NCBI GenBank assembly: GCA_001584585.1 | Contig: LSYV01000019.1 | Span: forward strand, 1,355,616-1,370,457 | Reading direction: 5' to 3' | Source of the DNA: Gonium pectorale | Lineage: Eukaryota; Chlorophyta; Chlorophyceae; Chlamydomonadales; Volvocaceae | Length of the DNA: 14,842 bases | Part shown: in pieces, positions 8,601-14,554 of the stretch | Numbering within the stretch: position 1 is the stretch's first letter | Layout: the number at the start of each line of letters is the position of its first letter | The notes under the pieces: model-generated | Seen by the model: the letters and a program-made list of their open reading frames with translations, nothing else | Databases searched by the model: none | Told to the model about the DNA's origin: nothing | Position numbers and translations under genes: made by a program

Positions 8601-11600
8601 CAGTGCTGGGCGCGCGGCCAGGTGGACTACCTGCTGGGCAGCAACAGCCGGAGGCAGGCGTTCGTGACTGGGATCGACCGGGCGGGGTGAGTCGTGGGCC
8701 GGGGGGGCCGTCCGGGTCCCCGCTTGCCCCCTCGTGTCGTGTTGGGTGGGTGGGTGGGTGGGAATGCGTGTCTGCGTTTGCCGCCGGCAGTTTGGCAAGG
8801 CCTGCTTGTAAGGCCTGACTTGCGCCCCACAGCAACGGACGCGCTGTCGGGACGGGGTGCGTGCGAGCTCGTGGCTCGGCGGTGCCGACGCGCGAGCGTG
8901 GGGCCCCGTTCAGCGGCCTGCCCATCCATGCGCCATGCCGCCGCAGCCCAGTGCACTCACCCATCCACCCTGTGGCCCCCTGCTCTGTTTCCTTTTTGTG
9001 GCCTGCGGCTGCTGCTGCTGCCCTGCTGCTGCTGCAGGCTGACGGGCGTCGCCTCTCCAAGCAGCCCGCGCCACCGCGGCGCCGCGTGCTCCGCCCAGGG
9101 CCAGTGCAGCCCGCCGGGCGTGGCCGCTACCCACTCGCTGGTTGGGGCGCTGGTGGGGGGGCCGGGACTGGCCGACGAATTCACCGACAACCGCAACGCG
9201 CCCGGCTCCGTGGTGTCCATAGAGGCTAACGCCGCGCTGGCGGGGGCGCTGCTGGTGAGCGAGCGGGAAGTAACGACTGCCTTCCCCGTTTCTGGTTCTC
9301 TTTTTTGAACGACCTTACGAACCGGAGCGCCCGAACCCTAACGGAGTGGGACGACCCGGAGCTAACTGGAACGGATGGTGTGCGGCGTGAGGGCGTTGGG
9401 TTGGGTTAGCGGTACAGTACAGTATACGTGGGGCTTGCAGCAAGGTGGGGTGGGGAGAGGGGTGTGGGCTGCGGCCTGGCGAAGCCTCCCACGCTCATAC
9501 CGTAGTCCCCCGCAGACTCCCAAACACGCAGACGCGCCCTCAAGCACGCCCGTGTGCCGTACACGTGCGCAACACAAACGCACAAACACACGCTCGTCGT
9601 ATGCGTGTTTCCATTTCAACACACACCAACACACGAGCCGAAGCTGGCCGCGTCCCCCGCCACGCGGCCCCCACCCCGACCCCCGCCCCTTTCCGTTTGC
9701 TGCTCCGTGCGCAGGGCATGGCCGCTATGGACCACGTGCTGCAGCAGACGGGGCTGTCGTGGCCGGCCTACTGCAGCGACCCGGACGCCGGCAAAGCAGG
9801 TGCGTGTGTGTGTGCGTGTGTGTGTGTGTGGGGGGGGTGCGCTGGGGTGCGTGCGTGTGTGTAATTGGGGGGGGGGGGCATGTGTCCGAGCCTGCGCGGC
9901 GTGGCCGGGCCTGCACCGCCCGCGAGCAACACTGCTGCGGGTATTTCAGGGAAGCTGCACCTGCATAGGACGGCAGGCTGTCCCTTGGGTTGAGCAAGGG
10001 GGAACAGAGGTCCCCCACGCCCCTCTCCACGCGGCGTTGGGGGGGTCTCGCGTTGGGGCGGGTAGCGCCCCCGGCCAGCGTCGGCCCGGAGTTGTGAGGC
10101 AACCCGTACGCTGTGTGTGTTGTGCGTCACATATTCGGGCCGGCGCCACCCACGAGCGCTACCCGCCCCCCAACAAGAAACCGCCTCCACGCTACGAGCG
10201 CGAGATGTGTGCGATGGGTAATGGGGTTGTCTGGTCTGGGTGGGTGATGGAGGGGGCCAAGTGCCGGAGCCCGCGCGTCGTGGCCGGACCCCCACACCCC
10301 TCCACCCAACCCAGATACCGGTACGCCGTGCCCACGTACGGGCACGGCGCCCGGATGCCTGACACGTGACGTACGCCACGCGGCCGTGCCGTACTATGCA
10401 CAGAATTCACAGTATTTGCCTAGGAGGGAGCCCAGTGCACCGTGCCGTGCCGTACGGCCAAAGTTGAATAGCCGCCCTTGTCGCCGTACACATGCCAGAA
10501 GGATACTGCGTGCCCTGCCCTCGCCGTGCCTTGCAAACCCATCCTCCAGCTCCCCACCCAGCTCCACCCTGCGTCGCTGTGTTACCGTATCTTCTATGCC
10601 TTCGCGCCGTGCGCAGCCGTCATTGCCTACTCCCACAGCAGCATGTGGCCGCCGCCGCCGACCGCGCCCTCTCCGCCGCCGCCCGAGGGCTTCGCCGGCG
10701 GCCTCACCTCTGTGGGCGTCGGCGCCGACGGCAGCTGCTTCTCCGGCCTATGCATCGACCCCGCCGTGGGGAAGTACTGCGGCCTGTACATCTACACCCA
10801 GGGCGTGGCGTGCAATGAGCTGTTCTCGGTGGCCGGAGACATGAAGGTGCGGGACGCGTGTGCTGCGCCGTACGTGTACATGCGTCCAGTCCGTATCCGA
10901 GCGCCTGCGCGCCAGCAGGGCGTACGACAACAGGGTGTACGGCAGCAGGGATTACGGCATGTTTGGCTCCAAGGGGGTGTTGTGTACGGCTGGCCCCAAG
11001 CGCATCCGCCCTCGACTCCAGCTGCTCGGCGTCACCCGCCCGCCCACCCGCCCCCCAATACGCAGGCGGTTTTGGGCCCCGACGGCGTGATGACGTTCTA
11101 CAGCCGGGACGTGGTCAGCGGCGACCTGACGGAGGTGCACCGGGTGCGCTTGGCGGACAAGGAGCTCAGCGACGCAATGGTGAGGGGCTGGGCTGGGCTG
11201 GGCTGGGGGCTGGGCTGGGCTGGGCTGGGCTGGGGTCAAGTGTATGGAAGATGTTCGCGACAAAGAGGCCGGGGCCGCATGTCATCCAGAACCCTCGCCC
11301 CAACTTCGGCGCGCGTGCGAAGACTGATGACCAGCGCTGACCTGACGTTCCGTACATGCCGTACCTGTTGTGCATGTCGTACGCGCAGGTCGCCTTCATG
11401 TACCCGGTGGCGGACGGCACGCTGATCCTCTACTCCGTGGGCCCGTCAGGCGACGCCGTCCTGGATGCGTCCCTCCTCACCGCCACAGCCGCCGCGCAGG
11501 GCTCCGCCAACGCGCCCTTCTTCCTGCGGGTGCGCTCCGAGGGACTGTTCCTGACCAACAAGCACGGCGCGGTGGCGCTGGCGTACCTCCTCCCGTCGGC

Positions 11601-11613
11601 AGCGAGCCCCTAG
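2489..11613 (+). CDS. secreted GH9-family (endoglucanase-like) protein with Pro-rich linker and C-terminal lectin-like domain; 17 exons
   Basis: Coding exons: 2489-2649, 3065-3216, 3822-3839, 4082-4266, 4518-4658, 5016-5137, 5274-5357, 5817-5898, 6210-6290, 7047-7123, 7486-7595, 8503-8686, 9038-9254, 9715-9799, 10617-10846, 11066-11179, 11389-11613. They total 2268 nt, 755 residues, with TAG at 11611-11613. All donors are GT, all acceptors AG, and every junction is in phase. The start is fixed by an in-frame TAG at 2486-2488; two further ATGs follow at once. Order: signal peptide (about 1-45); GH9 domain (about 45-552), recognised from YADVLGLSYQFFEAQ, PSHLLDG, LTGGWY, AAQVGD, GSDVVSQATAAVAAAAIM, QVDYLLGSNSRRQAFV, PRHR and VGALVGGP; linker MWPPPPTAPSPPPP (576-589); and a lectin-like domain (about 590-750). 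GH9 enzymes cut beta-1,4-glucan by inversion, but here the base motif DAGD reads ENGG (108-111) and the acid Glu aligns with Val524. Catalysis is therefore doubtful. NxS/T sites occur at N74, N101, N267 and N272. Confidence 0.85.
2650..3064 (+). other. GH9 intron 1
   Basis: Donor GTGAGT, acceptor GTGCAG, 415 nt. It contains repeated GTACG words (for example around 2734-2753 and 3018-3040) and C-rich tracts. I see no additional exon: joining its flanks gives SYQ-FFEAQ, the standard GH9 reading. Confidence 0.85.
3065..3216 (+). CDS. GH9 gene exon 2
   Basis: Residues 54-104 plus one base. It encodes FFEAQMSGSVP, GWRRPSHLLDG and NANLTG, matching the GH9 N-terminal pattern in which FFEAQRSG, W-R-x-S-x-x-x-DG and L-x-GG precede the WYDAGD catalytic motif. 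Donor GTGGGT at 3217, phase 1. Potential N-glycosylation sites are N74 (NDS) and N101 (NLT). Confidence 0.9.
3217..3821 (+). other. GH9 intron 2 with long polypyrimidine tract
   Basis: 605 nt from GTGGGT to CCCAG. The last 150 nt (about 3667-3821) are almost pure C/T, including CTC repeats near 3729-3750 and CCCA repeats at 3801-3820. Such a tract would help the spliceosome define the very small exon that follows. I find no alternative exon encoding the standard WYDAGD motif in this intron or the next. Confidence 0.8.
3822..3839 (+). CDS. GH9 gene exon 3: 18-nt micro-exon carrying the WYENG motif
   Basis: The exon lies between CCCAG and GTGAGC. Split codons at both ends make it read G-WYENG-G, giving LTG-GWYENGG-YVKLSL across exons 2-4. 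This is the exact position of the GH9 catalytic-base motif GGWYDAGDYxK. Both introns are phase 1 and the exon is 18 nt, so skipping it would delete six residues without a frameshift. The first motif Asp is Glu108 and the second, normally the catalytic base, is Gly111. Support comes from the phase fit, the homology fit on both sides and the strong splice signals. Confidence 0.8.
4082..4266 (+). CDS. GH9 gene exon 4
   Basis: Residues 111-172. YVKLSLTQGAAASLLAYGAL corresponds to the GH9 helix after the catalytic motif (YxKxxxPxxxxxxxLxWG). AADYLVRCYYDKAQGLFAAQ corresponds to the 'DYxxKxxxxxxxFYAQVGD' region. Acceptor CGCAG, donor GTGCGG, phase 0 at the 3' end. The intron before it (3840-4081, 242 nt) and the one after (4267-4517, 251 nt) hold nothing notable. 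Confidence 0.9.
4518..4658 (+). CDS. GH9 gene exon 5
   Basis: Residues 173-219: VGDLYTEDLYWGPADG followed by WSVKRATGRGSDVVSQ. It matches the GH9 segment VGD-x(4)-H-x-x-W-x-x-PE ... PGSDVAGE. The usual His of 'DHxYW' is Leu here (EDLYW). Phase 0 at both ends. Confidence 0.9.
4659..5015 (+). other. GH9 intron 5
   Basis: 357 nt, GTGGGG to GCGCAG. G-rich at the start and C-rich in the middle, with no exon-like codon use. Its flanks join as GSDVVSQ-ATAAVAAAAIM, as expected for GH9. Confidence 0.85.
5016..5137 (+). CDS. GH9 gene exon 6
   Basis: Residues 220-259 plus two bases. ATAAVAAAAIMVARDGDFDRATGLLRAAEELYELAFSLTGT is the typical Ala-rich GH9 helix pair (TAAALAAASxxF ... LLxxAxxLYxFA). Donor GTGAGT, phase 2. 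The following intron 6 is 136 nt. Confidence 0.9.
5274..5357 (+). CDS. GH9 gene exon 7
   Basis: Residues 260-287 plus two bases: FIAPDGNSTVLNRSYRDDRTWALTWLCR. RDDRTWALTWL corresponds to the conserved GH9 'YxDELxWAAxWLYxAT'; Glu of DEL is replaced (DDRTW). Potential N-glycosylation sites are N267 and N272. Confidence 0.85.
5358..5816 (+). other. GH9 intron 7
   Basis: 459 nt, GTGGGC to GGCAG, with a G-run early on. Phase 2 at its donor is completed by the G at 5817. A short exon inside it cannot be excluded because GH9 proteins are variable at this point, but I see no well-supported one. Confidence 0.7.
5817..5898 (+). CDS. GH9 gene exon 8
   Basis: Residues 288-315: WQLEYRGVASVNVNYCTLAVDEWNSMQ. 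This is the divergent middle of the GH9 domain, where typical members carry a W-x-x-K/V segment before the 'NWGAAxLLA' helix. It is identified mainly by phase, codon bias and continuity with exon 9 (SMQ-NWRGAQPFL). Confidence 0.75.
5899..6209 (+). other. GH9 intron 8, with a 15-bp tandem repeat
   Basis: 311 nt, GTGACC to CCGCAG. It contains the array at 5999-6072. No coding potential recognised. Confidence 0.8.
5999..6072 (+). repeat. 15-bp imperfect tandem repeat, 5 units
   Basis: The units are GAGTCTTATTAGGCC (5999-6013), GACTCTTGTTATGCC (6014-6028), GACTCTTATTAGGCC (6029-6043), the 14-nt GAGTCTCTAAGGCC (6044-6057) and GAGTCTTGTTACGCC (6058-6072). The array is AT-richer than its surroundings and lies wholly in intron 8. 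Confidence 0.85.
6210..6290 (+). CDS. GH9 gene exon 9
   Basis: Residues 316-342: NWRGAQPFLSTETMHLATALHLRDLYQ. It fits the GH9 'W-GAxxLLA' helix, followed by a heavily biased codon pattern to a GTAGGG donor. Phase 0 on both sides. Confidence 0.8.
6291..7046 (+). other. GH9 intron 9, with a 48-bp minisatellite
   Basis: 756 nt, GTAGGG to GCGCAG. Holds the 48-bp array at 6398-6546 and a C/CA-rich 3' part. Long open frames across the array are produced by its length, a multiple of three; splicing across the intron gives the continuous product RDLYQ-INGGYQYID. Confidence 0.8.
6398..6546 (+). repeat. 48-bp minisatellite, three perfect copies plus a stub
   Basis: Copies at 6398-6445, 6446-6493 and 6494-6541 are identical, each beginning GGGCGGCGGGACCGCG; a fourth starts and diverges after five bases. 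Identity among copies implies recent expansion. Translated, the array gives 16-residue repeats open in several frames on both strands, but it lies inside intron 9 and I do not call it coding. Confidence 0.95.
7047..7123 (+). CDS. GH9 gene exon 10
   Basis: Residues 343-367 plus two bases: INGGYQYIDIVSMTEFESMIDSALTW. It fits the GH9 'Y-x(4-6)-F...W' segment that precedes the TPxGL motif. Donor GTGAGC at 7124, phase 2. Confidence 0.8.
7124..7485 (+). other. GH9 intron 10, with a 14-bp tandem repeat
   Basis: 362 nt, GTGAGC to CGCAG. Its 3' part contains the array at 7382-7453. Confidence 0.8.
7382..7453 (+). repeat. 14-bp degenerate tandem repeat, 5 units
   Basis: Units resemble TAAAACCCGCTTCG: 7382-7395, 7396-7409, 7410-7423, 7424-7439 (16 nt) and 7440-7453. 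It is an AT-rich island just upstream of the exon 11 acceptor. Confidence 0.75.
7486..7595 (+). CDS. GH9 gene exon 11
   Basis: Residues 368-404 plus one base: WMRSDLPTCDPCDDVGLCRTPDGFTIMHQFRSAYYT. RTPDGFTIMHQFRSAYY corresponds to the GH9 'TPxGLxxxxxWGSLRYAAN' motif. Three Cys (377, 380, 386) just before it may form a disulfide-bonded insert. Donor GTGCGC, phase 1. Confidence 0.85.
7596..8502 (+). other. GH9 intron 11 (longest)
   Basis: 907 nt, GTGCGC to CCGCAG. It begins with G-runs, has a less GC-rich middle (about 7950-8420) and ends in C-runs. A near-repeat of GACGAACGTCA occurs at 8174 and 8194. No gene or exon is supported inside; the flanks join as RSAYYT-TAMAFVALA, a clean GH9 match. 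Confidence 0.8.
8503..8686 (+). CDS. GH9 gene exon 12
   Basis: Residues 405-465 plus two bases. AMAFVALASSF, then QVARQCWARGQVDYLLGSNSRRQAFVTGIDRAG. The QVDYLLGSNSRRQAFVTG block is a hallmark of GH9 (QxDYxLGxNPxxxSYVVGxG). This is the single strongest family identifier in the window. Donor GTGAGT at 8687, phase 2. Confidence 0.95.
8687..9037 (+). other. GH9 intron 12
   Basis: 351 nt, GTGAGT to GCAG. Contains five GGG runs spaced by T at 8744-8762 (G-quadruplex-capable) and a CTG/CTGC repeat at about 9005-9037 forming the acceptor tract. A TGTAA at 8807-8811 is probably chance. Confidence 0.85.
9038..9254 (+). CDS. GH9 gene exon 13: C-terminal catalytic region
   Basis: Residues 466-538. PRHRGAAC (476-483) matches the GH9 HHR active-site His region; VGALVGGP matches the conserved YGALVGGP; FTDNRN matches Y-x-D-x-R-x-D. 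In SVVSIEANA (523-531) the position of the catalytic Glu in NEVAxDYNA is Val524, with Glu528 in the place of the following Asp. There is one residue less between D516 and this motif than usual. Donor GTGAGC, phase 0. Confidence 0.9.
9255..9714 (+). other. GH9 intron 13
   Basis: 460 nt, GTGAGC to GCGCAG. A/C-rich in its second half (CACAAACGCACAAACACAC region near 9567-9590). No exon recognised. Confidence 0.8.
9715..9799 (+). CDS. GH9 gene exon 14: end of the GH9 domain
   Basis: Residues 539-566 plus one base: GMAAMDHVLQQTGLSWPAYCSDPDAGKA. It continues the last GH9 helix from ALAGALL. The single leftover base joins CC at 10617 to give an Ala codon. That phase match is the main evidence that the lectin-like exons belong to the same gene. 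Confidence 0.8.
9800..10616 (+). other. GH9 intron 14 (between GH9 and C-terminal domain)
   Basis: 817 nt, GTGCGT to GCGCAG. It starts with a GT repeat (9800-9830), a G7 run, and a G12 run at 9867-9878. Reading through the donor gives a stop TAA at 9862-9864 that is part of a TGTAA at 9860-9864. An alternative acceptor at 9948-9949 would add KLHLHRTAGCPLG and stop at 9991-9993. Either event would make a GH9-only protein. Confidence 0.7.
10617..10846 (+). CDS. GH9 gene exon 15: Pro-rich linker and start of C-terminal domain
   Basis: Residues 567-643. MWPPPPTAPSPPPP (576-589) is a Ser/Pro linker of the kind that is hydroxyproline-glycosylated in volvocine wall proteins. It is followed by GFAGGLTSVGVGADG and four Cys (607, 612, 621, 632) around SCFSGLC and KYCGLYIY. 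Acceptor GCGCAG, donor GTGCGG, phase 0. The next intron (10847-11065) is 219 nt with GTACGGCAGCAGG-like repeats. Confidence 0.8.
11066..11179 (+). CDS. GH9 gene exon 16: lectin-like repeat 1
   Basis: Residues 644-681. AVLGPDGVMTFYSRDVVSGD carries the first DG-x4-YS unit (D649 to S656), as in beta-strands of bulb-type lectins (xxDGNLVLYD). Phase 0 on both sides, so the exon could be skipped in frame. Confidence 0.8.
11184..11235 (+). repeat. GGGCT pentamer array
   Basis: About ten tandem copies of GGGCT, interrupted once by extra Gs near 11204-11210, starting five bases after the donor of intron 16 (11180). G-quadruplex formation in the pre-mRNA is possible. Intron 16 (11180-11388) is 209 nt. 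Confidence 0.9.
11389..11613 (+). CDS. GH9 gene exon 17: lectin-like repeats 2 and 3, stop
   Basis: Residues 682-755 and TAG at 11611-11613. ADGTLILYSVGPSGDAVLD (repeat 2, D690-G691) and SEGLFLTNKHGAVALAYLL (repeat 3, E732-G733) follow repeat 1 at spacings of 41 and 42 residues. The pattern [D/E]Gx(3-4)[Y/T][S/N]...G-x-V-x-x matches bulb-type lectin strands (DGNLVLYDxxGxVVW). No GPI-type hydrophobic tail is seen. Confidence 0.85.
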   Translation, partial: VAFMYPVADGTLILYSVGPSGDAVLDASLLTATAAAQGSANAPFFLRVRSEGLFLTNKHGAVALAYLLPSAASP

Positions 11614-12145
11614 GCGCCGCCGCCGGCCGAGTGAGGCCGAGTAGGTCCGAGTGATACTGAGTGGGGCCCGAGCGCGCGGTGGCTCGTGTGCCATGGCCGC
11701 AGGCAGGCCCTTGGTCTGTTGGGCTACAGCAGCCCTCAACCATTGGCTGACGGCGGGGCCCGCCAAGCTCGCTCGGGCGGCACCCTCCTCCCCGCAACGC
11801 GCGGGCAACGATGGACGCGACGGAAAGAGCGGTGGTGGTGGTGGTTGCGCGGCTTCCACGCATGCCCACAGCAGTCTCGCAATACACACACACGCACACA
11901 TTCAACACACGCACACACATCCACACTAAAAAAACACGCAAACGGGCTCCGTAGCCCCATGCACGCATCCCCCGTCCTTGCCGCAATAATGGCCCGGAGC
12001 GGGCGGCGGCGTCACCACAGCGCCGGCCGTGCCGCACGCGGCCTGGTGATGGGAGCCGCCGGCCTGGGGCTTCAGGCCATTGCAGGCGCCTTTCCGCCTC
12101 CTGCCACCTCCGCCGCTTGCTCCTTGAACACAGCAAGGTTTAATC
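11614..12145 (+). other. probable 3' UTR of the GH9 gene
   Basis: Coding bias ends at the TAG. The stretch starts with degenerate CCGAGTGA-type repeats (11625-11670), contains a CA-rich tract (11884-11926) and an A7 run (11928-11934). I find no TGTAA between 11614 and about 12780, so the polyadenylation site is not placed; the gene may use a variant signal. Open frames on both strands here lack exon-like codon use. Confidence 0.4.
11884..11934. repeat. CA-repeat microsatellite with A7 run
   Basis: Imperfect CA/CACACG repeats followed by ACTAAAAAAACACGC. Seen directly; probably in the GH9 3' UTR. Confidence 0.8.
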
Positions 12146-13701
12146 AGGAATGGGAGTGATCTGGTGTCGGGGTTTTGGCAGCGCCGTGAGCGCGCCGTGT
12201 CGTACACATCGCTCCCGGGCTTGGGGCCTGCGGTTGGCTGGCATGCGTGTTTGGACTGCCGGGAGAACTTCTCCCATCCAAACTCATAGCGTCGCGCCAC
12301 CCACCCACCACTCCCCTCGTGCCCTGATGCATCGTCGCATTCCCTTTCCGCTCGCACAAACGACTGCATGCACCTCTTAATTGGCACTCAGCTGCCGTAC
12401 TAGTTGCGTCATACGTACAGTACTGCTTTGCGTACAAAACTGAACTCGCGTGCTGTACAGCATTAGGACGCGCGCCTCGGAGGGCCGGGAAGCGCTGGCG
12501 TGCGTCGGCGGGGGAGCTGTGTGTGCTCTTATTAGTGCCACAGGCGTGCCGGGGAGCTGGGAGCCGGGGCGGGGGAGTGGGCCAAGCCCGCAAGCCCGTC
12601 CCAGGCTCTCAGCCGTCTCCAACGCCCACCACTTTACCGAATTCTGGATCCGGCGCAGTAATCACAAGCTCGGCGGTTGTTGATTGTTCGTGAGTGTTGC
12701 CATCAAGTGTCTGTGCCCGATTTAAAGGTGCTCGTCAGCTGGCAGTCTGCTACGGGTAGGTGTTATATGTCAGCGTACGGCAAAATGCACCGCTGCATGC
12801 CGTACTCAGCAGTACCGAGAGTGCACCTTGGATGATGCGGCCTCTGGCCCTGTGATGTTGCATGCCGTACGTTACGGGCATGTTCGTTTCCTAAGGGCAA
12901 GGGCCACTTGCAGTCGCGCGCTGTTGGGCAATGTTACTATGCTGGCCTTTGCAGCAGTTCCTATCGATGGCACGTTTCCAAAGGGCAAGGGCCACTTGCA
13001 GTCGCGCGCTGTTGGGCAATATTACTACACTGGCGTTTGCAGCAGTTCCTATCGATGGCAGGGTGGCTTTCCTGGATTGGTTTTGCTTGCAACTTTATGA
13101 CCTGCGGCGCGCAGTGGTTGAGAGATTTGGCTACATTTCAGGAGGGAGGGGGGATCGTTTGGTCTCCCAGAGCTGGCCTGCTGCGCGCCTGGCGAGCTGG
13201 GAGTCGCCCAGCGTGAGCCACTTCTGCTGTGTTGTGCGTCATTGTTGTATGTGACATTCAGCTGCAGCAAGGGTCTGCACGTCTGTCGTTGAACGCGGGG
13301 ACTAAGCAGGGAACTGCATCCAGAGCATCCAGCGTGCGACACGTAACACTTCTCCAACTGTTTACAATTGCCATGATTTGCGATCTCAGACTTTGGTGTG
13401 TATGTGTGTGCGTGTGTGTTTCAGACAGAGACACAGCAGGGAAGTGACCCTACGCACATGAACCCCGCCACGTTGGGCCGACCCTGAAAGGCTCACCCAC
13501 CTTTCTGCTTCACCCCTTCATTGGCAGCTACCGATTTACGTGAGCCTCTATGCCGAAGTGCGTCTGCAAGGACGCGTGGGCATGGAGGACCGTTGTCAGT
13601 TGGCAAAGAGCACGGCACTTTGGAACTTGTCAGCTGGAAGGGCAGCGCCCCACACATGCGCCTTCACTAGCCTCCCCGAATGGACATAGAAATCTGAACC
13701 G
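12146..13701. other. intergenic region and 5' flank/UTR of the phosphatase gene
   Basis: I see no supportable gene on either strand. It is less GC-biased than the genes, contains several CCGTAC/GTACGG words (12399-12870), an imperfect hairpin CATGCC...GGCATG at 12861-12882, the 88-bp duplication at 12885-13060, and a GT-rich tract followed by TTTCAG near 13395-13425. A five-codon upstream ORF (ATG 13680, TGA 13695-13697) precedes the phosphatase ATG. The promoter cannot be placed with confidence. Confidence 0.45.
12885..13060 (+). repeat. 88-bp tandem duplication
   Basis: Copies at 12885-12972 and 12973-13060, both starting CGTTTCC and ending ATCGATGGCA, differ at about five positions. The period is not a multiple of three, so the copies are read in different frames and the ORFs across them are not protein-coding candidates. 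Confidence 0.95.
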
Positions 13702-13839
13702 ATGGCTGCAAATGGCTCCTCTGTGACGCAGTCCCTCAACAACCCGCAAGTCATTGTACCTGGATTGTTAATTAGCAGTTTTCAATTCGAGTCTATAGGG
13801 CTGCAATTGAGAGAGCAAGGAGTAACGCACATCCTGCAG
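13702..13839 (+). CDS. phosphatase exon 1
   Basis: Residues 1-46, MAANGSSVTQ to VTHILQ, then donor GTGCGG. Codon use is less GC-biased than in the GH9 exons (GTACCTGGATTGTTAATTAG). The following intron is 166 nt. Confidence 0.8.
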
Positions 13840-14554
13840 GTGCGGTCCTGCCGGCTGTTGGGCAAAGTGGGCTGGGCAGGCACTTCGCGCGAGGCCGTGC
13901 TGGTGGTTAGAATGATCTTCCGTTTTTTTCACTGAGAGTTGCTGCATGTGTCTGCGGTCATGTGAGTGAGCCTGCGCAACGAACGCCGGTCTCGCATCGG
14001 TGCAGGTCGGCATCGAGCTGCGCCCCAGCCATGAGGGTGAGCCTGATTGACTGCCCAGGGCCTCAAACTGTAGCCTGTCCAGTCCCGCCATACTGCCCCA
14101 CGCCAACTCCATGTGCCGCCATGTGGCTCTCCTTGCCGCCTGATTATGCAGATCAATAACCGGAGGGTCTCTCTATCTTGCTGAACATTCAGGGACAAAC
14201 ATATCCGAAACCTAGCCAGTCTGCCCGCGCATCCTCCGTGTTACCCGTGCGTTCCGCCACCTCCTCGCGGTGCAACCTGCTGCAGCTGCAGCCGGTCGCT
14301 CCTATATCGCTCTGTGACCTGGTTCGTAACCCTTGGTGCGCGTACATCTGCCAGCGCCTCTGCCCCCTCCCACCGCCCTGCACCACCCACCTCCCCGAGC
14401 CTGCTCCGCGTCAGCTCTTGCCCCCCCTCGAACCCTCCACTCCCTGCAGGCAAGTTCGAGTATCTCCACGTGCCCATCTCCGACATGGAGGGGGTGGACC
14501 TGATATCGCAGCTGCCGGCGGCCCTCAACTTCATAGACGCGGCGATAGCAAAGG
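13702..14554 (+). CDS. dual-specificity protein phosphatase, N-terminal part (3 exons, truncated by window end)
   Basis: Exons 13702-13839, 14006-14036 and 14450-14554 join in phase (0, then 1) and give 91 codons plus one base. An in-frame TAG at 13687-13689 supports the ATG at 13702. The product reads VIVPGLLISSFQFESI (17-32), EQGVTHILQVG (38-48), KFEYLHVPISD (58-68) and LPAALNFIDAAIAKG. This is the N-terminal half of the DUSP fold: I-x-x-x-L-x-I-G...LxxxGITHILNV...YLxIxVxD...F..FI..A...G. Asp68 is in the position of the catalytic general acid. The HCxxGxSRS loop with the nucleophilic Cys should follow directly but is not in the window. DUSPs remove phosphate from Tyr and Ser/Thr of proteins; the substrate cannot be told. 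There is no signal peptide, so it is probably cytosolic or nuclear. Confidence 0.8.
14006..14036 (+). CDS. phosphatase exon 2 (31 nt)
   Basis: Small exon between GTGCAG and GTGAGC encoding VGIELRPSHE plus one base, completed as Gly by GC at 14450. It bridges the HILQV strand and the KFEYLHV strand of the DUSP fold. Confidence 0.75.
14037..14449 (+). other. phosphatase intron 2
   Basis: 413 nt, GTGAGC to CTGCAG, with a C-rich 3' end. No exon recognised inside; the flanks join as HEG-KFEYL. Confidence 0.75.
14450..14554 (+). CDS. phosphatase exon 3
   Basis: Encodes KFEYLHVPISDMEGVDL through NFIDAAIAKG; donor GTGGGT at 14555, phase 1. It includes the general-acid Asp region and the helix before the active-site loop. 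Confidence 0.8.

Noticed and set aside
9950..9993. true C-terminus of the GH9 gene in an exon starting at 9950
   Set aside because: Possible as a minor isoform, but the 9799/10617 join is equally in phase, leads into strongly codon-biased exons with a Pro-rich linker, and leaves no orphan exons without a start.
11477..12136. 219-codon minus-strand frame
   Set aside because: It is antisense to GH9 exon 17 and the 3' UTR, including a CA microsatellite; no splice or codon support.
12931..13254. 107-codon + strand frame across the 88-bp duplication
   Set aside because: The two repeat copies are read in different frames, codon use is not exon-like and no domain is seen.
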